From: Lewinella sp. LCG006
Lineage (GTDB): Bacteria > Bacteroidota > Bacteroidia > Chitinophagales > Saprospiraceae
Length of the DNA stretch: 64,000 bases
Direction: 5' to 3'
NCBI RefSeq assembly: GCF_040784935.1
Contig: NZ_CP160680.1
Location: forward strand, 6,181,802-6,245,801
The position numbers and the translations under genes are program-made. This document shows positions 48,712 through 58,651 of the stretch, in pieces. Every line of letters begins with the position of its first letter. The first letter of the stretch is position 1. Below the pieces are notes generated by a model. It was given only the letters and a program-made list of their open reading frames with translations, ran no database searches and was not told where the DNA came from.

Positions 48712-49713
48712 ATGGTAAAGATAGGAGATGTTGAGATTGGAGAGTTCCCTTTACTGCTAGCCCCCATGGAGGATGTCAGCGACCCTCCCTTTCGTGCCTT
48801 GTGTAAAGCGCAGGGCTGCGACATGATGTATACCGAATTCATCTCCGTTGAGGGCCTGATTCGTGATGCGACTAAAAGCGTCCAGAAATTGGACATTTAC
48901 GATGAAGAGCGGCCCATTGGTATTCAGATCTTCGGTGCCAACCTCGATAGCATGGAACGTGCTGCCGAGATCGTGGAAGAAGCCCAACCGGAGGTACTGG
49001 ACATCAACTTTGGTTGCCCCGTAAAAAAGGTGACGTGTAAAGGCGCTGGAGCTGGTATTCTGCAAGATATTCCTAAAATGGTGAGCCTTACGGAAGCCAT
49101 TATTAAAAGGACCAATTTGCCCGTTACCGTAAAAACCCGCTTGGGTTGGGACGACAACACCCAATACATCGAAGAAGTAGCCGAACGCTTGCAGGATGTA
49201 GGCATCAAAGGCCTTTCTATCCACGGCAGAACCCGCAAGCAGATGTACAAGGGAGAAGCCGACTGGACAAAAATCGGCAACATAAAAAACAACCCCCGCA
49301 TCCATATTCCTATCTTTGGTAACGGTGACATTGATAGTCCCCAAAAAGCAAAAGCTTACCGGGAAAAATATGGTGTGGACGGTATCATGATTGGTAGAGC
49401 CAGTATCGGTTATCCGTGGATTTTCCGGGAAATCAAGCATTATTTTGCGACTGGGGAGATGCTTGATCCACCAACGATCAGTGAACGTGTAGCAGCGTGT
49501 AAGCAGCATTTGCAACACAGCCTTGATTGGAAAGGACTGACCCTGGGTGTATTGGAGATGCGTCGGCACTATTCCAATTATTTCCGTGGCTATCCGGGGA
49601 TTAAAAACTTCCGCCAGGTTTTGGTTTCTGAGCATGACCCAGCAACCTTGTTCAGCACCCTTGATGAAATTGAAAGCATCTATACCGAGCGAGAATTCAT
49701 GGTAACTACTTAA
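48712..49713 (+). CDS. dusB: tRNA-dihydrouridine synthase
   Basis: A 333-residue FMN enzyme that reduces uridines in tRNA to dihydrouridine with NADPH. The N-terminal TIM barrel shows LLLAPMEDVSDPPFR, the catalytic loop DINFGCPVKKV with catalytic Cys102, GLSIHGRTRKQMYKG and the FMN phosphate-binding GIMIGRASIGYPWIF. The C-terminal helical recruitment domain follows (about 245-330). The overall sequence is closest to the DusB type common outside enterobacteria; DusB versus another Dus cannot be proven here. The frame opens at 48670, but the ATG at 48712 (MVKIGDVEIG) starts the conserved domain and lies after a consensus promoter. Confidence 0.88.
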   Translation: MVKIGDVEIGEFPLLLAPMEDVSDPPFRALCKAQGCDMMYTEFISVEGLIRDATKSVQKLDIYDEERPIGIQIFGANLDSMERAAEIVEEAQPEVLDINFGCPVKKVTCKGAGAGILQDIPKMVSLTEAIIKRTNLPVTVKTRLGWDDNTQYIEEVAERLQDVGIKGLSIHGRTRKQMYKGEADWTKIGNIKNNPRIHIPIFGNGDIDSPQKAKAYREKYGVDGIMIGRASIGYPWIFREIKHYFATGEMLDPPTISERVAACKQHLQHSLDWKGLTLGVLEMRRHYSNYFRGYPGIKNFRQVLVSEHDPATLFSTLDEIESIYTEREFMVTT

Positions 49714-49803
49714 GGGTATCTCATCGCGGACTTTGCTCCGCTGGGCTTGAGACCATTCGGCAAGACTGTCGAATGAATTAATTCACCGCAAACATAGGAC
49801 AAC

Positions 49804-51228
49804 GTGGTTTTTGATATCCAAAGTAAAGAACGGAAAATTTTTGAGGTCATCAGTACTGCTGCCAATGAGTTGGGCTTTCCTGCGTATGTGGTGGGAGGTT
49901 ATGTACGCGATCGCCTCTTGGCTCGTCCGTCAAAAGACATGGACATCGTCTGCGTTGGAAGTGGTATTGAGTTGGCATTAGCGGTGGCCAAGAAATTTCA
50001 TCCTCGCCCCAGAGTGACTACCTTTAAGCGTTTCGGTACTGCTATGCTTATGCACGAAGGCCTGGAGGTGGAATTTGTAGGTGCTCGTAAAGAAAGCTAT
50101 CGCTCAGATTCTCGAAAACCCACCGTTGAGGATGGCACCCTGGAAGATGACCAAAATCGGCGCGACTTCACTATCAATGCTTTAGCGGTAAGCCTCAATG
50201 AAGATAACTACGGTGCCATCATTGATCCCTTCGATGGCCTGGAGCATTTGGAACAAAAGCGCATCATCACTCCTCTTGAACCAGGAAAAACATTTTCGGA
50301 TGATCCGCTGCGGATGTTGCGCGCTATTCGCTTTTCTACCCAGCTGGGCTTTGAGATCGACCAAACGACCCTGGAGGCGATCAGCAAGTTTCGCAACCGG
50401 ATAAAGATCATTTCCCAGGAAAGAATCGCCACCGAGCTTAATAAAATACTGGAAGCACCACAACCCAGTATTGGTTTCAAACTCTTGTTTGATACGGGCC
50501 TGCTGGAACTCATTCTGCCCGAACTGGCAGCTATGCAGGGAGTAGAAATTCGCAACGGCGTAGGCCACAAGGATAATTTCTATCATACCCTCCAGGTTGT
50601 CGATCAATTGGCACACAAAAGCAACCACCTCTGGTTGCGTTGGTCGGCGCTTTTGCATGATATTGCCAAACCGGTAACCAAGCGTTTTGACAAAGAAAAT
50701 GGCTGGACATTTCACGGACACGAAGCGGTAGGTGCAGCCATGGTACCTCGTATTTTCCGTCGTCTACGCCTACCCATGGATCAAAAAATGAAGTTTGTCC
50801 AGAAGATGGTTCAGCTTCATCAACGTCCTATATCACTCACGAAGGAAGACATCACCGACTCTGCCGTTCGGCGTATTCTCTTCGAAGCTGGAGAAGATAT
50901 TGATCAATTGATGCTGCTCTGCGAAGCTGACATCACCTCAAAAAATGAAAAGCGCGTCCGTCGCTACTTACAGAATTACGAGTACCTGCGCGAACGCCTC
51001 CAAGCCGTAGAAGAGCAAGATCACTTACGTAATTGGCAGCCCCCCATTAGCGGTGAGCTTATCATGGAAACTTTTGGCATCCCCCCAAGCCGGGAAGTAG
51101 GCATTATCAAAAATGCGATTCGGGAAGCCATTCTGGATGGTGATATTCCTAATGAATACGATGCCGCCTTTGCCTTTATGCAGACCAAAGCCAAGGAACT
51201 GGGGATTGCAATGCCGGTGGATAAGTAG
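49804..51228 (+). CDS. cca: CCA tRNA nucleotidyltransferase with HD domain
   Basis: A 474-residue class II nucleotidyltransferase that adds or repairs the 3' CCA end of tRNA. It shows the NTase motif GGYVRD (near residue 31) and catalytic carboxylates in KDMDIV, RRDFTINALAV (NTP-fold motif B-like) and the PolyA_pol RNA-binding region (RMLRAIRFSTQLGFEI). A metal-dependent HD domain follows (about 245-370, LLHDIAKP and HGHEAVGA). tRNA-Val at 22795 lacks an encoded CCA and would need this enzyme. The start is GTG. Poly(A) polymerase is an alternative name, but the HD domain and neighbourhood with dus favour tRNA maturation. Confidence 0.88.
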   Translation: MVFDIQSKERKIFEVISTAANELGFPAYVVGGYVRDRLLARPSKDMDIVCVGSGIELALAVAKKFHPRPRVTTFKRFGTAMLMHEGLEVEFVGARKESYRSDSRKPTVEDGTLEDDQNRRDFTINALAVSLNEDNYGAIIDPFDGLEHLEQKRIITPLEPGKTFSDDPLRMLRAIRFSTQLGFEIDQTTLEAISKFRNRIKIISQERIATELNKILEAPQPSIGFKLLFDTGLLELILPELAAMQGVEIRNGVGHKDNFYHTLQVVDQLAHKSNHLWLRWSALLHDIAKPVTKRFDKENGWTFHGHEAVGAAMVPRIFRRLRLPMDQKMKFVQKMVQLHQRPISLTKEDITDSAVRRILFEAGEDIDQLMLLCEADITSKNEKRVRRYLQNYEYLRERLQAVEEQDHLRNWQPPISGELIMETFGIPPSREVGIIKNAIREAILDGDIPNEYDAAFAFMQTKAKELGIAMPVDK

Positions 51229-51246
51229 AGAAATTGACCGCAGCTT

Positions 51247-53666
51247 TTATATTTCCAGATTTACGCCAACGATTATTTGCCTGAAACCACCCCCAAAGAT
51301 GCCTGATGTAGCTCTGTTTAATCGGGAAGCTCTGTAGATTTCATTGGTTATATTCTTTCCATTTACAAAGACATTGGTATTGATCTTGCCCCCTAAAAGA
51401 AAGTCATAGTTTACAAAAGCATCGAAAGAATGGTAGGCGGGTAGTTTCCCAATCGCCCCATCAGCTGACTCCTTATCGAAATTATGAAATTCGGTATACT
51501 GCGCGCTTACAAAATGTCCACTTACCCCAAGCGATAGGTTTTCATAATCGTAATTCAATCCGATACTGGCGTTCCACTTTGGCGTATAGGGGGCTTCTGC
51601 ATCTTTGAGACCTTCCTCTCCAAAAGTGATCACACTTTTCGTAATATTCTGAAAATCAGATAACTCGAGAGATTCTCCAGTCAAAAGAAGCTCCCCTCCT
51701 GCCCCATCAGAAATATAAACGTCGAATGCACCTCTGTTGGCATTCACTTTATCAATGTATTCGTTTTGTGTATCCGTACTGTGAATGACTTGCGAAAAGA
51801 GGTCTTTATCGACCAACTTCCCTTCAAGAACTTTTGACTTCATCAAATTGACATTTGCCAAAAACCTCAGCTGGTGTTGATTGCTCTTGAAAAGTTCCAC
51901 TCCCAAGGCAAGTTCTAATCCCTGCACATTTATTTCCCCCAGTTCTTGAAAGACCTCATTTCTGCCCCCCGCATAAAAATTACGGCTAGTATTGTTGAAA
52001 TAAGTAAGTTGGCCATCAATACGATTATTCAGCAGGCTTCCTCGCCATCCTATTTCCGTGTTTAAACTCAGCTCCGGGGCAATATTGATACTTTGTCCGG
52101 CCAGCGGATTGGTGACGATACCGTCTTGCTCCACCAAAAAGCCAAAAACCTTGGAAGGAGCAATCATCCCTTCGTAAAGACTCCCATACAACTCCCCATT
52201 TTTGATGCGATAATCAACCGTAATGCCCGGCAAAAACTGGTTGTAGACGTTTGGTTCTCTTCCTTCTTCGGTGCTATTGATATTAGGATTCTGAGCAAGG
52301 GCAATTAAATTTTGCCGGTACATATCCACGTGCTCAAATCTAAGGATTGGCGTAATTCCCCATTTACCTATATTGAACTCATTTCTGACAAATCCATTGG
52401 CTGACCAAAGTCGGTACCACAAATCGGTGGTAGCCGTGCCATTCCTCGCCCAGCGACTACTGTCAGCCACTAAAAAACGGTCTTTGAAAGTTTCCCGATG
52501 CAGATTGAAGCTGGCCTCCAGTTTTTGCTTTTCTCCAAAGGCATCCCATTGTAGGTTGACGGTTTCTTTGAATCCAGAAACGGTGTAGGTCCAACGACTA
52601 TCGGAAGTGCTTTCTCGGCCTTTCAATACCCTACCAACGATGACGTAGTCTTCCTCGCCAAAAGTATGGCCATTCAAATAACCATAGTGGTCACTAAATA
52701 TCTGCTCGCCCACGTAGTCTTTTACTTCGGAAGCTTTGACCTTTGTCGTGATTTGTCGCCACCAATCTCTTTCAAAATCGGAAGCATAAATTTTCGAAGT
52801 GAAACTAAGGTTTTCAACAGGCAGCCATTTATGAATGATGTCGACGCCATACCTCCGCATGGTGAACTGATCAGCATCCAATGGATTTTGGGAGGGATCT
52901 GTTTCGAAAGTAAAAGGTGTTTGAGAACTCAATGATGCTTGGTTATCTTCAAATTGGCTACTTACTTTAAAATATAAGGATTGATTTTCTGAGAGTTTAG
53001 CGAAAACTTTTGCGTTGAGGTTCAATACATCCACCGAAGAATTGTCGGTAAACCCATCAAACTTTTTATAAACTCCTTCAACTAATGCCCCAAGATTGTT
53101 CCACGTTCCACCGTAAGACAACAATCCCGTTTGATAATTGCGCTGGCCACCAATCAATTTCACCCTTAACTCAGGTTTCTGCGGCGGCAAGGCCGTGATG
53201 TAATTGATAGCGCCGTACATATTATTAGGCCCAAATCGTAGCATATCAGCACCTTTATAGACCTCAATGGAGGTAATACGGTCACTTACCGGATTGTAAT
53301 AAGCTCCTGGTGCGATATACGGTGCAGGTGCCGAAGGAGTACCATCTTCCATCAACAGTACTTTTTTTGACCTACGCCCCCAGGAACCTCTGATACTGAT
53401 GTTAGGGCGGTTAGACAAGCCCATATCTCCCACAATATTGACCCCCGGTACGGTTCTTAATATTTCTTCGGTGCTTAAGGGATTAATATTTTTCAGTGCC
53501 AAAGGGCTAATCCGGAAATTACTCCCTTTGAATTGCCCCTTATAACTACTGGGCGAGGCACTTACGATCACCTCATCAAGGGTTGTTTTGAGCGCATTAA
53601 TTTTATTGTCCCCAGATCGGGGCTAGCAGCGGTGATATGAATACGCGCTTCTTCGTAACCTAAATA
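51247..53666 (-). pseudogene. TonB-dependent receptor, 5'-truncated and frameshifted
   Basis: The intact frame (51247-53571) covers 774 residues of a TonB-dependent outer-membrane receptor: plug domain (STEEILRTVPGVNIVGD, NISIRGSWGRRSKKV, GADMLRFGPNNMYGAINYI) and the 22-strand barrel, ending in a TonB-receptor-type YRASRL...VGVNLEI terminus. It lacks a signal peptide and the usual N-terminal carboxypeptidase-regulatory domain. Upstream, bases 53666-53580 in the next frame encode YLGYEEARIHI...LGTIKL, the end of exactly such a domain, and the plug frame resumes as KTTLDEVIVSAS. A one-base loss near 53590 explains the shift. The rest of the N-terminus is missing: the remnant begins directly after the TAA stop of the neighbouring cargo gene. 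Probably non-functional; a siderophore or metal role cannot be assigned. Confidence 0.75.
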
Positions 53667-56600
53667 TTAGTGCTTGATAAATTTCTCTACCCCCACAATG
53701 GTCTTTTCGGTTTTGAGTAACAGCTGATATAGGCCATCGGGTAGTTGTGCTATTTCCAGCTTATTATTCTTAGGCCAATGACCCGTTGTCATCACGATAC
53801 CCGTAGCATTAATGATTTCAAAATCCGTAATCCGTTCAAGGGGTTCCTCCGCTATTAAAATAGACAGCACATCATCGGTTGGATTTGGAAAAACTTCGAA
53901 ATGCACCAAATCTTTGGAAGCGCTTACTCGAACAGGTGCTTGAATAGTTAGCAAGGCTTGGTTGGTTATCACCGGCTCATTGAAGTCAAAATAGATACCC
54001 GCCTGGTTAGGTATTTCTGTACCATAACCATATGCTGGCAAGGGCTTTATTTTGAACCTGAAAAAACCGTTTGAAGCGGGTTCATTCGTGGTGCTATCCG
54101 GCAAGAGAATATCCGAAAAATAAACCACCAAGGAAGCGCCATCATTAATCTCATATTCATAAGGATGGCTGGCACTCAGCATTGTCAACGTATTCACATC
54201 CAATATAGGAGATATCGGATCTATTATCCGAACATTAAACGCGGTGTCCGTTCCGGTATTTTGGAATCGTATGTGGTAGTAGATGTATTCCTCTAAATCT
54301 ACACGCTCTGTTTCTACTCCACTTTCGTTAAAAATACGCTTATCATTAGGATCAAAAGCCCCGATATTATTCTGACACTCGACATGATCAGTCCGAGAAT
54401 TTTGACAGCTGCTATCATCGGAAAGCACCCCAAATAGACAATGCTCTTGCCCTAATTCTGCCTCGCACGAAAGATTAAATTCCAGGTTGAACATAATCAC
54501 TTCGTTTACCTCCAATGCGCCAAGATCAAAGATAAGCTCCGTGTCGTTTATTTGATTGTAAGGGATCGAAGCCGAGATGAAATCAAAAAAGGGATCCAAT
54601 GTAAGCGCCAGTGTTGTTGCTGTACTGGTAAGCGGGCCAGAGTTACGCACCTGCACCGTGTAGTAATTATCAAAACAACGACGAAGCAACGGTGTAGAAA
54701 AGTCGATCTCAAGCGAAGCACATTCTTCCAATGCTTTAGCTTGAAAATCCTGAACAAGCGTAGCGTTATCTTCATTCATTACAATGCTAAAAGAAGGTGC
54801 GCAAAGCTCCCAATTGGTATTTATTGGCTCTGCACTCAAGGTATAAGTACCAAGTGGTACTGAAAAATTAAAATTGCCCTCACTATCCGTGCTTTTCATG
54901 CGTGAATAGGCATCGCCTTCTACTTTTATCCGCCAGTGGGCAAGGGTGTTGTCTGATTGATCGGGTTCGCAATCTTCACTATCATTATGAAAAATCGTAC
55001 CCGTGATAAACTGTGGCGAAGATAATGGCGCAGTAGACCTGAAAATACGATGTTGGCCGATGATTACGTAAACGTACTGGTTTTCTGTAACAAAAAAATT
55101 GTTCACAAACGATTGGGGTAATCCACTATAACTATGTTCCACGAAGTTTACCCCATCAAAAATGTAATATCTAGAATTGCTAAACAGGAAGAGATCCAGC
55201 CCTGAGCTGCTCAATAAGATTCCTGATCCTCCTTCTATGAAATCGCCTAAATTAGTGAGCTCTTCACCAAATTTAAAGCGATATAAATTATGTTGGCCGC
55301 TAAAAACATCTTGGATAATAAAATAGACCGTTCCGTCATCCAAGATGGTAAACAGTGAAGAATACATATTGGGAAAAGTTCCTAAAACCTCGCTGACCTG
55401 CTCACCCGTTATCGTGTTTATTTTAGTAACACGACACTCAATGTCAGTATTGATTATGAAAATTTCACTGCCTACTAGTTTAACATTGGGATTACTGCTA
55501 AATAGAAAAAGATTCGTCTCGACCCAATCCTGCCCATTATTAAGGGTATAGTAGTTATTGTCAAATGAGCCTCCATTAATATAAATAACCCCATCGTCGA
55601 GTACGTTCATACTGTTGATTCCTATACCAAGTTCTCCTTCTGGTACTTCAATGACCTCGAAATTCTGGTCATTATTCTGGGAATACATAATAACATCGCC
55701 ACGATTCAGATATAAACTACCATTTGGAGAAAATTGTCCTCCTAACCATGCATTTTCGTCTGCTACTATTTCCTGCCAGCTCTCCTCTCCTACTGTTTTC
55801 ACAAAAATTTCATTGGGGGTGCGAACAAGCTGTCCATTTTGATAGGATTCATCAATCCCAACAGGGTACGCATAGTTAATGAGAGCCGACCTCTCTTCCC
55901 ACTGTGAACTGCCAGCTGACTGCTCCAAAAAATGATCATCATAATCATTGCTTATCAAAAAATCTGCTTGGTCACTGATCCATAAATCCCTGTAAGTTGA
56001 TAATATGGGCTCATCCTCTACTACTTCCCAGTCAAAATCACAACCGGTAGATTTGAGTATTCTAGCCCCATTCCGGTAGTACCAATCTCCTTCAGACGAC
56101 AGTATTTCATCACCATAAGCAAAATCTGAAGCAATGCTAGACATACTGCCCGACTCAAAAACAAGCCCCTCGCCTGATAAGCTGTAGAAATTACTCTGAT
56201 CATATAACAATACTTTGCCACAATCATTGTAGGCGAATTTACTAATGCCAAGGTTCAAGGATTCATGTCTGATTCGTGTTCCGTCGCGAGAAAAGACGGA
56301 CAAATCATCAGAAGCACCCGCAGTATGGTGTAGGGCTAAATAATGATCAAATACCCATAAATGAGTCCTATGGTCAACAAAACCTTCTTCGTAAGTAAAA
56401 ATGGGAACGAAAGTAAGTCCTTTATTCAGGCTATAGCCAAAGGAATTATTCTCGTAAACAAACAGCGTATCTCCTTTGATAAAAGAAGCCTGAACACCAT
56501 CCCAGCCTCCATCAAGATCTAGCGCATACCAGCTTCCATCTCGTCGGATACAATGATTATAACTCTCGGATTTCAAGACGGGTGTGCCATCCGCATAAAA

Positions 56601-56840
56601 TTGGACATCAACCAAGGCTTGCGACTCCGGGAGCACTTCTTGGGTCCAAGTAGCCCCATCGAAAGAAGAATAAACGGTGGATTGATCATTAATAGCTTGT
56701 GTAAAATATTCACCGACAGGTGACTTTCTGATCGCTCTAAGGCTAAAGTCATCCGGTGTTGTAATCTCTTCAAAAGTAATTTGACTGTGGAGGGTCGTCA
56801 TCAATATACAGATGATCCCGAGAGAGAGCAAAACTTTCAT
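53667..56840 (-). CDS. Secreted multidomain protein with T9SS type A sorting domain
   Basis: A 1057-residue exported protein. The signal peptide ends near LHSQ (residue 19). Residues about 25-610 form a propeller-like series of beta-blades. A carboxypeptidase-regulatory-like domain follows (about 625-700, FITGTIFHNDSEDCEPD), then a DUF11-like module (about 705-820) and a conserved T9SS-associated module (about 825-960, NIGAFDPNDKRIF, YYHIRFQNTGTDTAFNVRIID, IPNQAGIYFDFNEPVIT). The last about 80 residues are a type A signal (FEVFPNPTDDVLSILI, LPDGLYQLLLKTE). Export and surface attachment by the type IX system is likely. The stop codon is immediately followed by the residue of the broken receptor gene, so a deletion or rearrangement has joined the two loci. 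Confidence 0.82.
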   Translation of the reverse strand: MKVLLSLGIICILMTTLHSQITFEEITTPDDFSLRAIRKSPVGEYFTQAINDQSTVYSSFDGATWTQEVLPESQALVDVQFYADGTPVLKSESYNHCIRRDGSWYALDLDGGWDGVQASFIKGDTLFVYENNSFGYSLNKGLTFVPIFTYEEGFVDHRTHLWVFDHYLALHHTAGASDDLSVFSRDGTRIRHESLNLGISKFAYNDCGKVLLYDQSNFYSLSGEGLVFESGSMSSIASDFAYGDEILSSEGDWYYRNGARILKSTGCDFDWEVVEDEPILSTYRDLWISDQADFLISNDYDDHFLEQSAGSSQWEERSALINYAYPVGIDESYQNGQLVRTPNEIFVKTVGEESWQEIVADENAWLGGQFSPNGSLYLNRGDVIMYSQNNDQNFEVIEVPEGELGIGINSMNVLDDGVIYINGGSFDNNYYTLNNGQDWVETNLFLFSSNPNVKLVGSEIFIINTDIECRVTKINTITGEQVSEVLGTFPNMYSSLFTILDDGTVYFIIQDVFSGQHNLYRFKFGEELTNLGDFIEGGSGILLSSSGLDLFLFSNSRYYIFDGVNFVEHSYSGLPQSFVNNFFVTENQYVYVIIGQHRIFRSTAPLSSPQFITGTIFHNDSEDCEPDQSDNTLAHWRIKVEGDAYSRMKSTDSEGNFNFSVPLGTYTLSAEPINTNWELCAPSFSIVMNEDNATLVQDFQAKALEECASLEIDFSTPLLRRCFDNYYTVQVRNSGPLTSTATTLALTLDPFFDFISASIPYNQINDTELIFDLGALEVNEVIMFNLEFNLSCEAELGQEHCLFGVLSDDSSCQNSRTDHVECQNNIGAFDPNDKRIFNESGVETERVDLEEYIYYHIRFQNTGTDTAFNVRIIDPISPILDVNTLTMLSASHPYEYEINDGASLVVYFSDILLPDSTTNEPASNGFFRFKIKPLPAYGYGTEIPNQAGIYFDFNEPVITNQALLTIQAPVRVSASKDLVHFEVFPNPTDDVLSILIAEEPLERITDFEIINATGIVMTTGHWPKNNKLEIAQLPDGLYQLLLKTEKTIVGVEKFIKH

Positions 56841-57009
56841 AAGCTTAGTTTTAAAGTGTTAGCGCACCCACTTATTTTAACTCGAATTTCAAATCGAAAT
56901 ACAAAGTGGATTTTCTTAATCCACTAAAGATAAAAATAAATATTTATTATCCACCTTCCTTTTTCAGTCCTGAAGTTCTTCCTTTTGAGTTAATGCTATC
57001 TTGTTATTC

Positions 57010-57477
57010 CTATTCATTTTTTTCTTCAAGCTTATTATGAAACCGCAGCAAATGCTGCTCCGCCGCCTCGTTATATAGCTTGAGAATGAGGGTAGACTTC
57101 TTGCGGCCATCCAGCGGAAAAAGGATTTTTACGGGGTTGTGAACGTAGCCATTGTCTTCAAAAAGGAGCACCTGGCGGTTGCGGGTCGCGAGGCGAAACT
57201 GCAACAACTCCTCTACATTAGCGGGGAGCGGGACATCTTGATAGCCTTCTTCTTTGAGGAAAGCGCAAATCATTTCGTAAGTAGCCGTCAAATCCTTACC
57301 AGCGAAATTGGACTCGTATACCAGTCCGTCGCTTTTGCCTCCCATGTAATCCGTATCAGCGGAAGGGAATGACTTACGCAAGGAGGCCGTTTTTGGCTGG
57401 GCCGCTACTTCTTCCACGTAAGAAGCAATCATAATCCGGCGACCATTCAGACTGACTTTTTGTTCGGAAAGACCCAT
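57010..57477 (-). CDS. Hypothetical protein
   Basis: A 155-residue protein not recognised. It has no signal peptide or membrane helix. The sequence begins MGLSEQKVSLNGRRIMIASYVEEV, has a central segment GGKSDGLVYESNFAGKDLTATYEMICAFL, and ends in a Glu/Lys-rich helix (NEAAEQHLLRFHNKLEEKNE), suggesting a compact alpha/beta fold. An in-frame extension to 57555 has no features and reads through the hairpin at 57505-57542; the ATG at 57477 was chosen. The 169-bp gap after it shows nothing definite. Confidence 0.55.
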   Translation of the reverse strand: MGLSEQKVSLNGRRIMIASYVEEVAAQPKTASLRKSFPSADTDYMGGKSDGLVYESNFAGKDLTATYEMICAFLKEEGYQDVPLPANVEELLQFRLATRNRQVLLFEDNGYVHNPVKILFPLDGRKKSTLILKLYNEAAEQHLLRFHNKLEEKNE

Positions 57478-57504
57478 GTAAATTAGATTAATAACGGTCG
57501 AATG

Positions 57505-57542
57505 TGCCGTTGAAGGAAGCAAGAAACACTCCTTCAACGGCA
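57505..57542. terminator. Hairpin between the lipoprotein and hypothetical genes
   Basis: A perfect 13-bp inverted repeat TGCCGTTGAAGGA (57505-57517) and TCCTTCAACGGCA (57530-57542) with a 12-nt loop. It lies 67 bp after the stop of the lipoprotein gene. There is no T-run, so termination is uncertain. Confidence 0.45.
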
Positions 57543-57609
57543 GTACATGGATCAAATTTAAAAACTTTTTGTTTTTAAACCGTGCTTTTCTATCGTTTTT
57601 TGAAAACTT

Positions 57610-58302
57610 TTATTCCAAGTCTTCGTAATCAATACGATTCAATGCCTTGCGTAGATCATCTTCTCCAAGTTTTTCACCTTTCAAAGTGATGATAAAGCGA
57701 TCATCATAAAAGAAGATCAACTCCCCTACTCCACTGTCGGCATTCCATTTTTCAAAAGCCTTATGACCGTCGATGACCGTTGTTCTTTCATAACCAAAAT
57801 CACCTTCTCGGTCTACTTCCACACTGGCCCAGGCTACCATCCCCAACTTGGCGATACCCATCTGGCCAGCATCTACGACGGTCACGTCAACAGACTTGTC
57901 ATCCTCTTGGTACTTTGCTTCGGCTTGGGAAATAGTAAAGCCCATTGCGCCCGTTTTTTCGCCCGTGTGCTTCGTCCGGTCCATGCCGAGCAGTTTATCA
58001 GGTAAAATGGCCTTGATATCACGAAAATTCATCACCTCTACCGTTTCTCCATTCTCTGCGTTTTTACGTAACGATTCCGAAGCTTCAGCGAAAGCATCTG
58101 CCAAACCATTTTGCAGATCTTTCATATTGCCTTCACCAAGGTTGATGGTGACGGATTCTTTCTCTCCTTCGTCGTTTTCTACGGTGATATTGATACCGTC
58201 AGTATCAGATGTTTCTTCTTCAGCAGCCTTATCGCCACCACAGGAAAAGGTCAAAACAGATAAGCCCGAAAGCAAAAATAATAGGGATAATTTACGATGC
58301 AT
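57610..58302 (-). CDS. Conserved lipoprotein of unknown function
   Basis: A 230-residue lipoprotein: leader MHRKLSLLFLLSGLSVLTFS followed by lipobox Cys and an acidic linker (CGGDKAAEEETSDTDG). The mature part has a transmembrane-free alpha/beta sequence (VEVMNFRDIKAILPDKLLGM, AMGFTISQAEAKYQ, AFEKWNADSGVGELIFFYDD). It resembles periplasmic lipoproteins seen beside lysS in other Bacteroidota, but no function is known. A frame extension to 58440 is rejected. A -7 element TATATTTG (58335-58328, minus) with a TTTG 17 bp upstream gives a start near 58321, just ahead of the ATG at 58302. Confidence 0.65.
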   Translation of the reverse strand: MHRKLSLLFLLSGLSVLTFSCGGDKAAEEETSDTDGINITVENDEGEKESVTINLGEGNMKDLQNGLADAFAEASESLRKNAENGETVEVMNFRDIKAILPDKLLGMDRTKHTGEKTGAMGFTISQAEAKYQEDDKSVDVTVVDAGQMGIAKLGMVAWASVEVDREGDFGYERTTVIDGHKAFEKWNADSGVGELIFFYDDRFIITLKGEKLGEDDLRKALNRIDYEDLE

Positions 58303-58498
58303 GATGTGTTTAAGTTTTAGTACCTGCCAAATATAACGGTTAGGCTCCTTAGCAAAAAGCAATTTTTCGATGAACGAGGCGGGTACAAAGACGAGCGGGT
58401 CAACCAGTTCGTAAAGGGGTGATTTTGTTTTGAACCACATAAGGGCACATAATTTTTTTTTTGAACCATACGTGGGATTATAAGGGGGAAGGATTGCC

Positions 58499-58587
58499 TA
58501 CGCAAAACGAAATTTTGCGGACACTGCGACGTAGGCACAGCTAACGACGAACAGTGGCGACGTAGGCACAGCCAACGCCGAACAGGA
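58499..58587 (+). repeat. GACGTAGGCACA-type dispersed repeat, copies B and C in tandem
   Basis: ACGCAAAACGAAATTTTGCGG is followed by two near-identical units beginning GCGACGTAGGCACAGC (58527 and 58556), each about 29 nt. The same sequence type occurs at 12151-12210. It lies between lysS and its downstream lipoprotein gene. Confidence 0.5.
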
Positions 58588-58589
58588 AT

Positions 58590-58632
58590 AAAAAAGCGTT
58601 CAACAACTAACATGGTCATTGAACGCTTTTTT
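58590..58632 (-). terminator. Terminator of lysS
   Basis: AAAAAAGCGTTCA (58590-58602) pairs perfectly with TGAACGCTTTTTT (58620-58632). Reading on the minus strand, the stem ends in a T-run. It lies 19 bp after the lysS stop codon. Confidence 0.8.
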
Positions 58633-58651
58633 TAGAACAAGAAAAACATAA

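Noticed and set aside
48757-49635. 292-codon minus-strand frame inside dus
   Set aside because: Antisense shadow of the dihydrouridine synthase gene; no domain.
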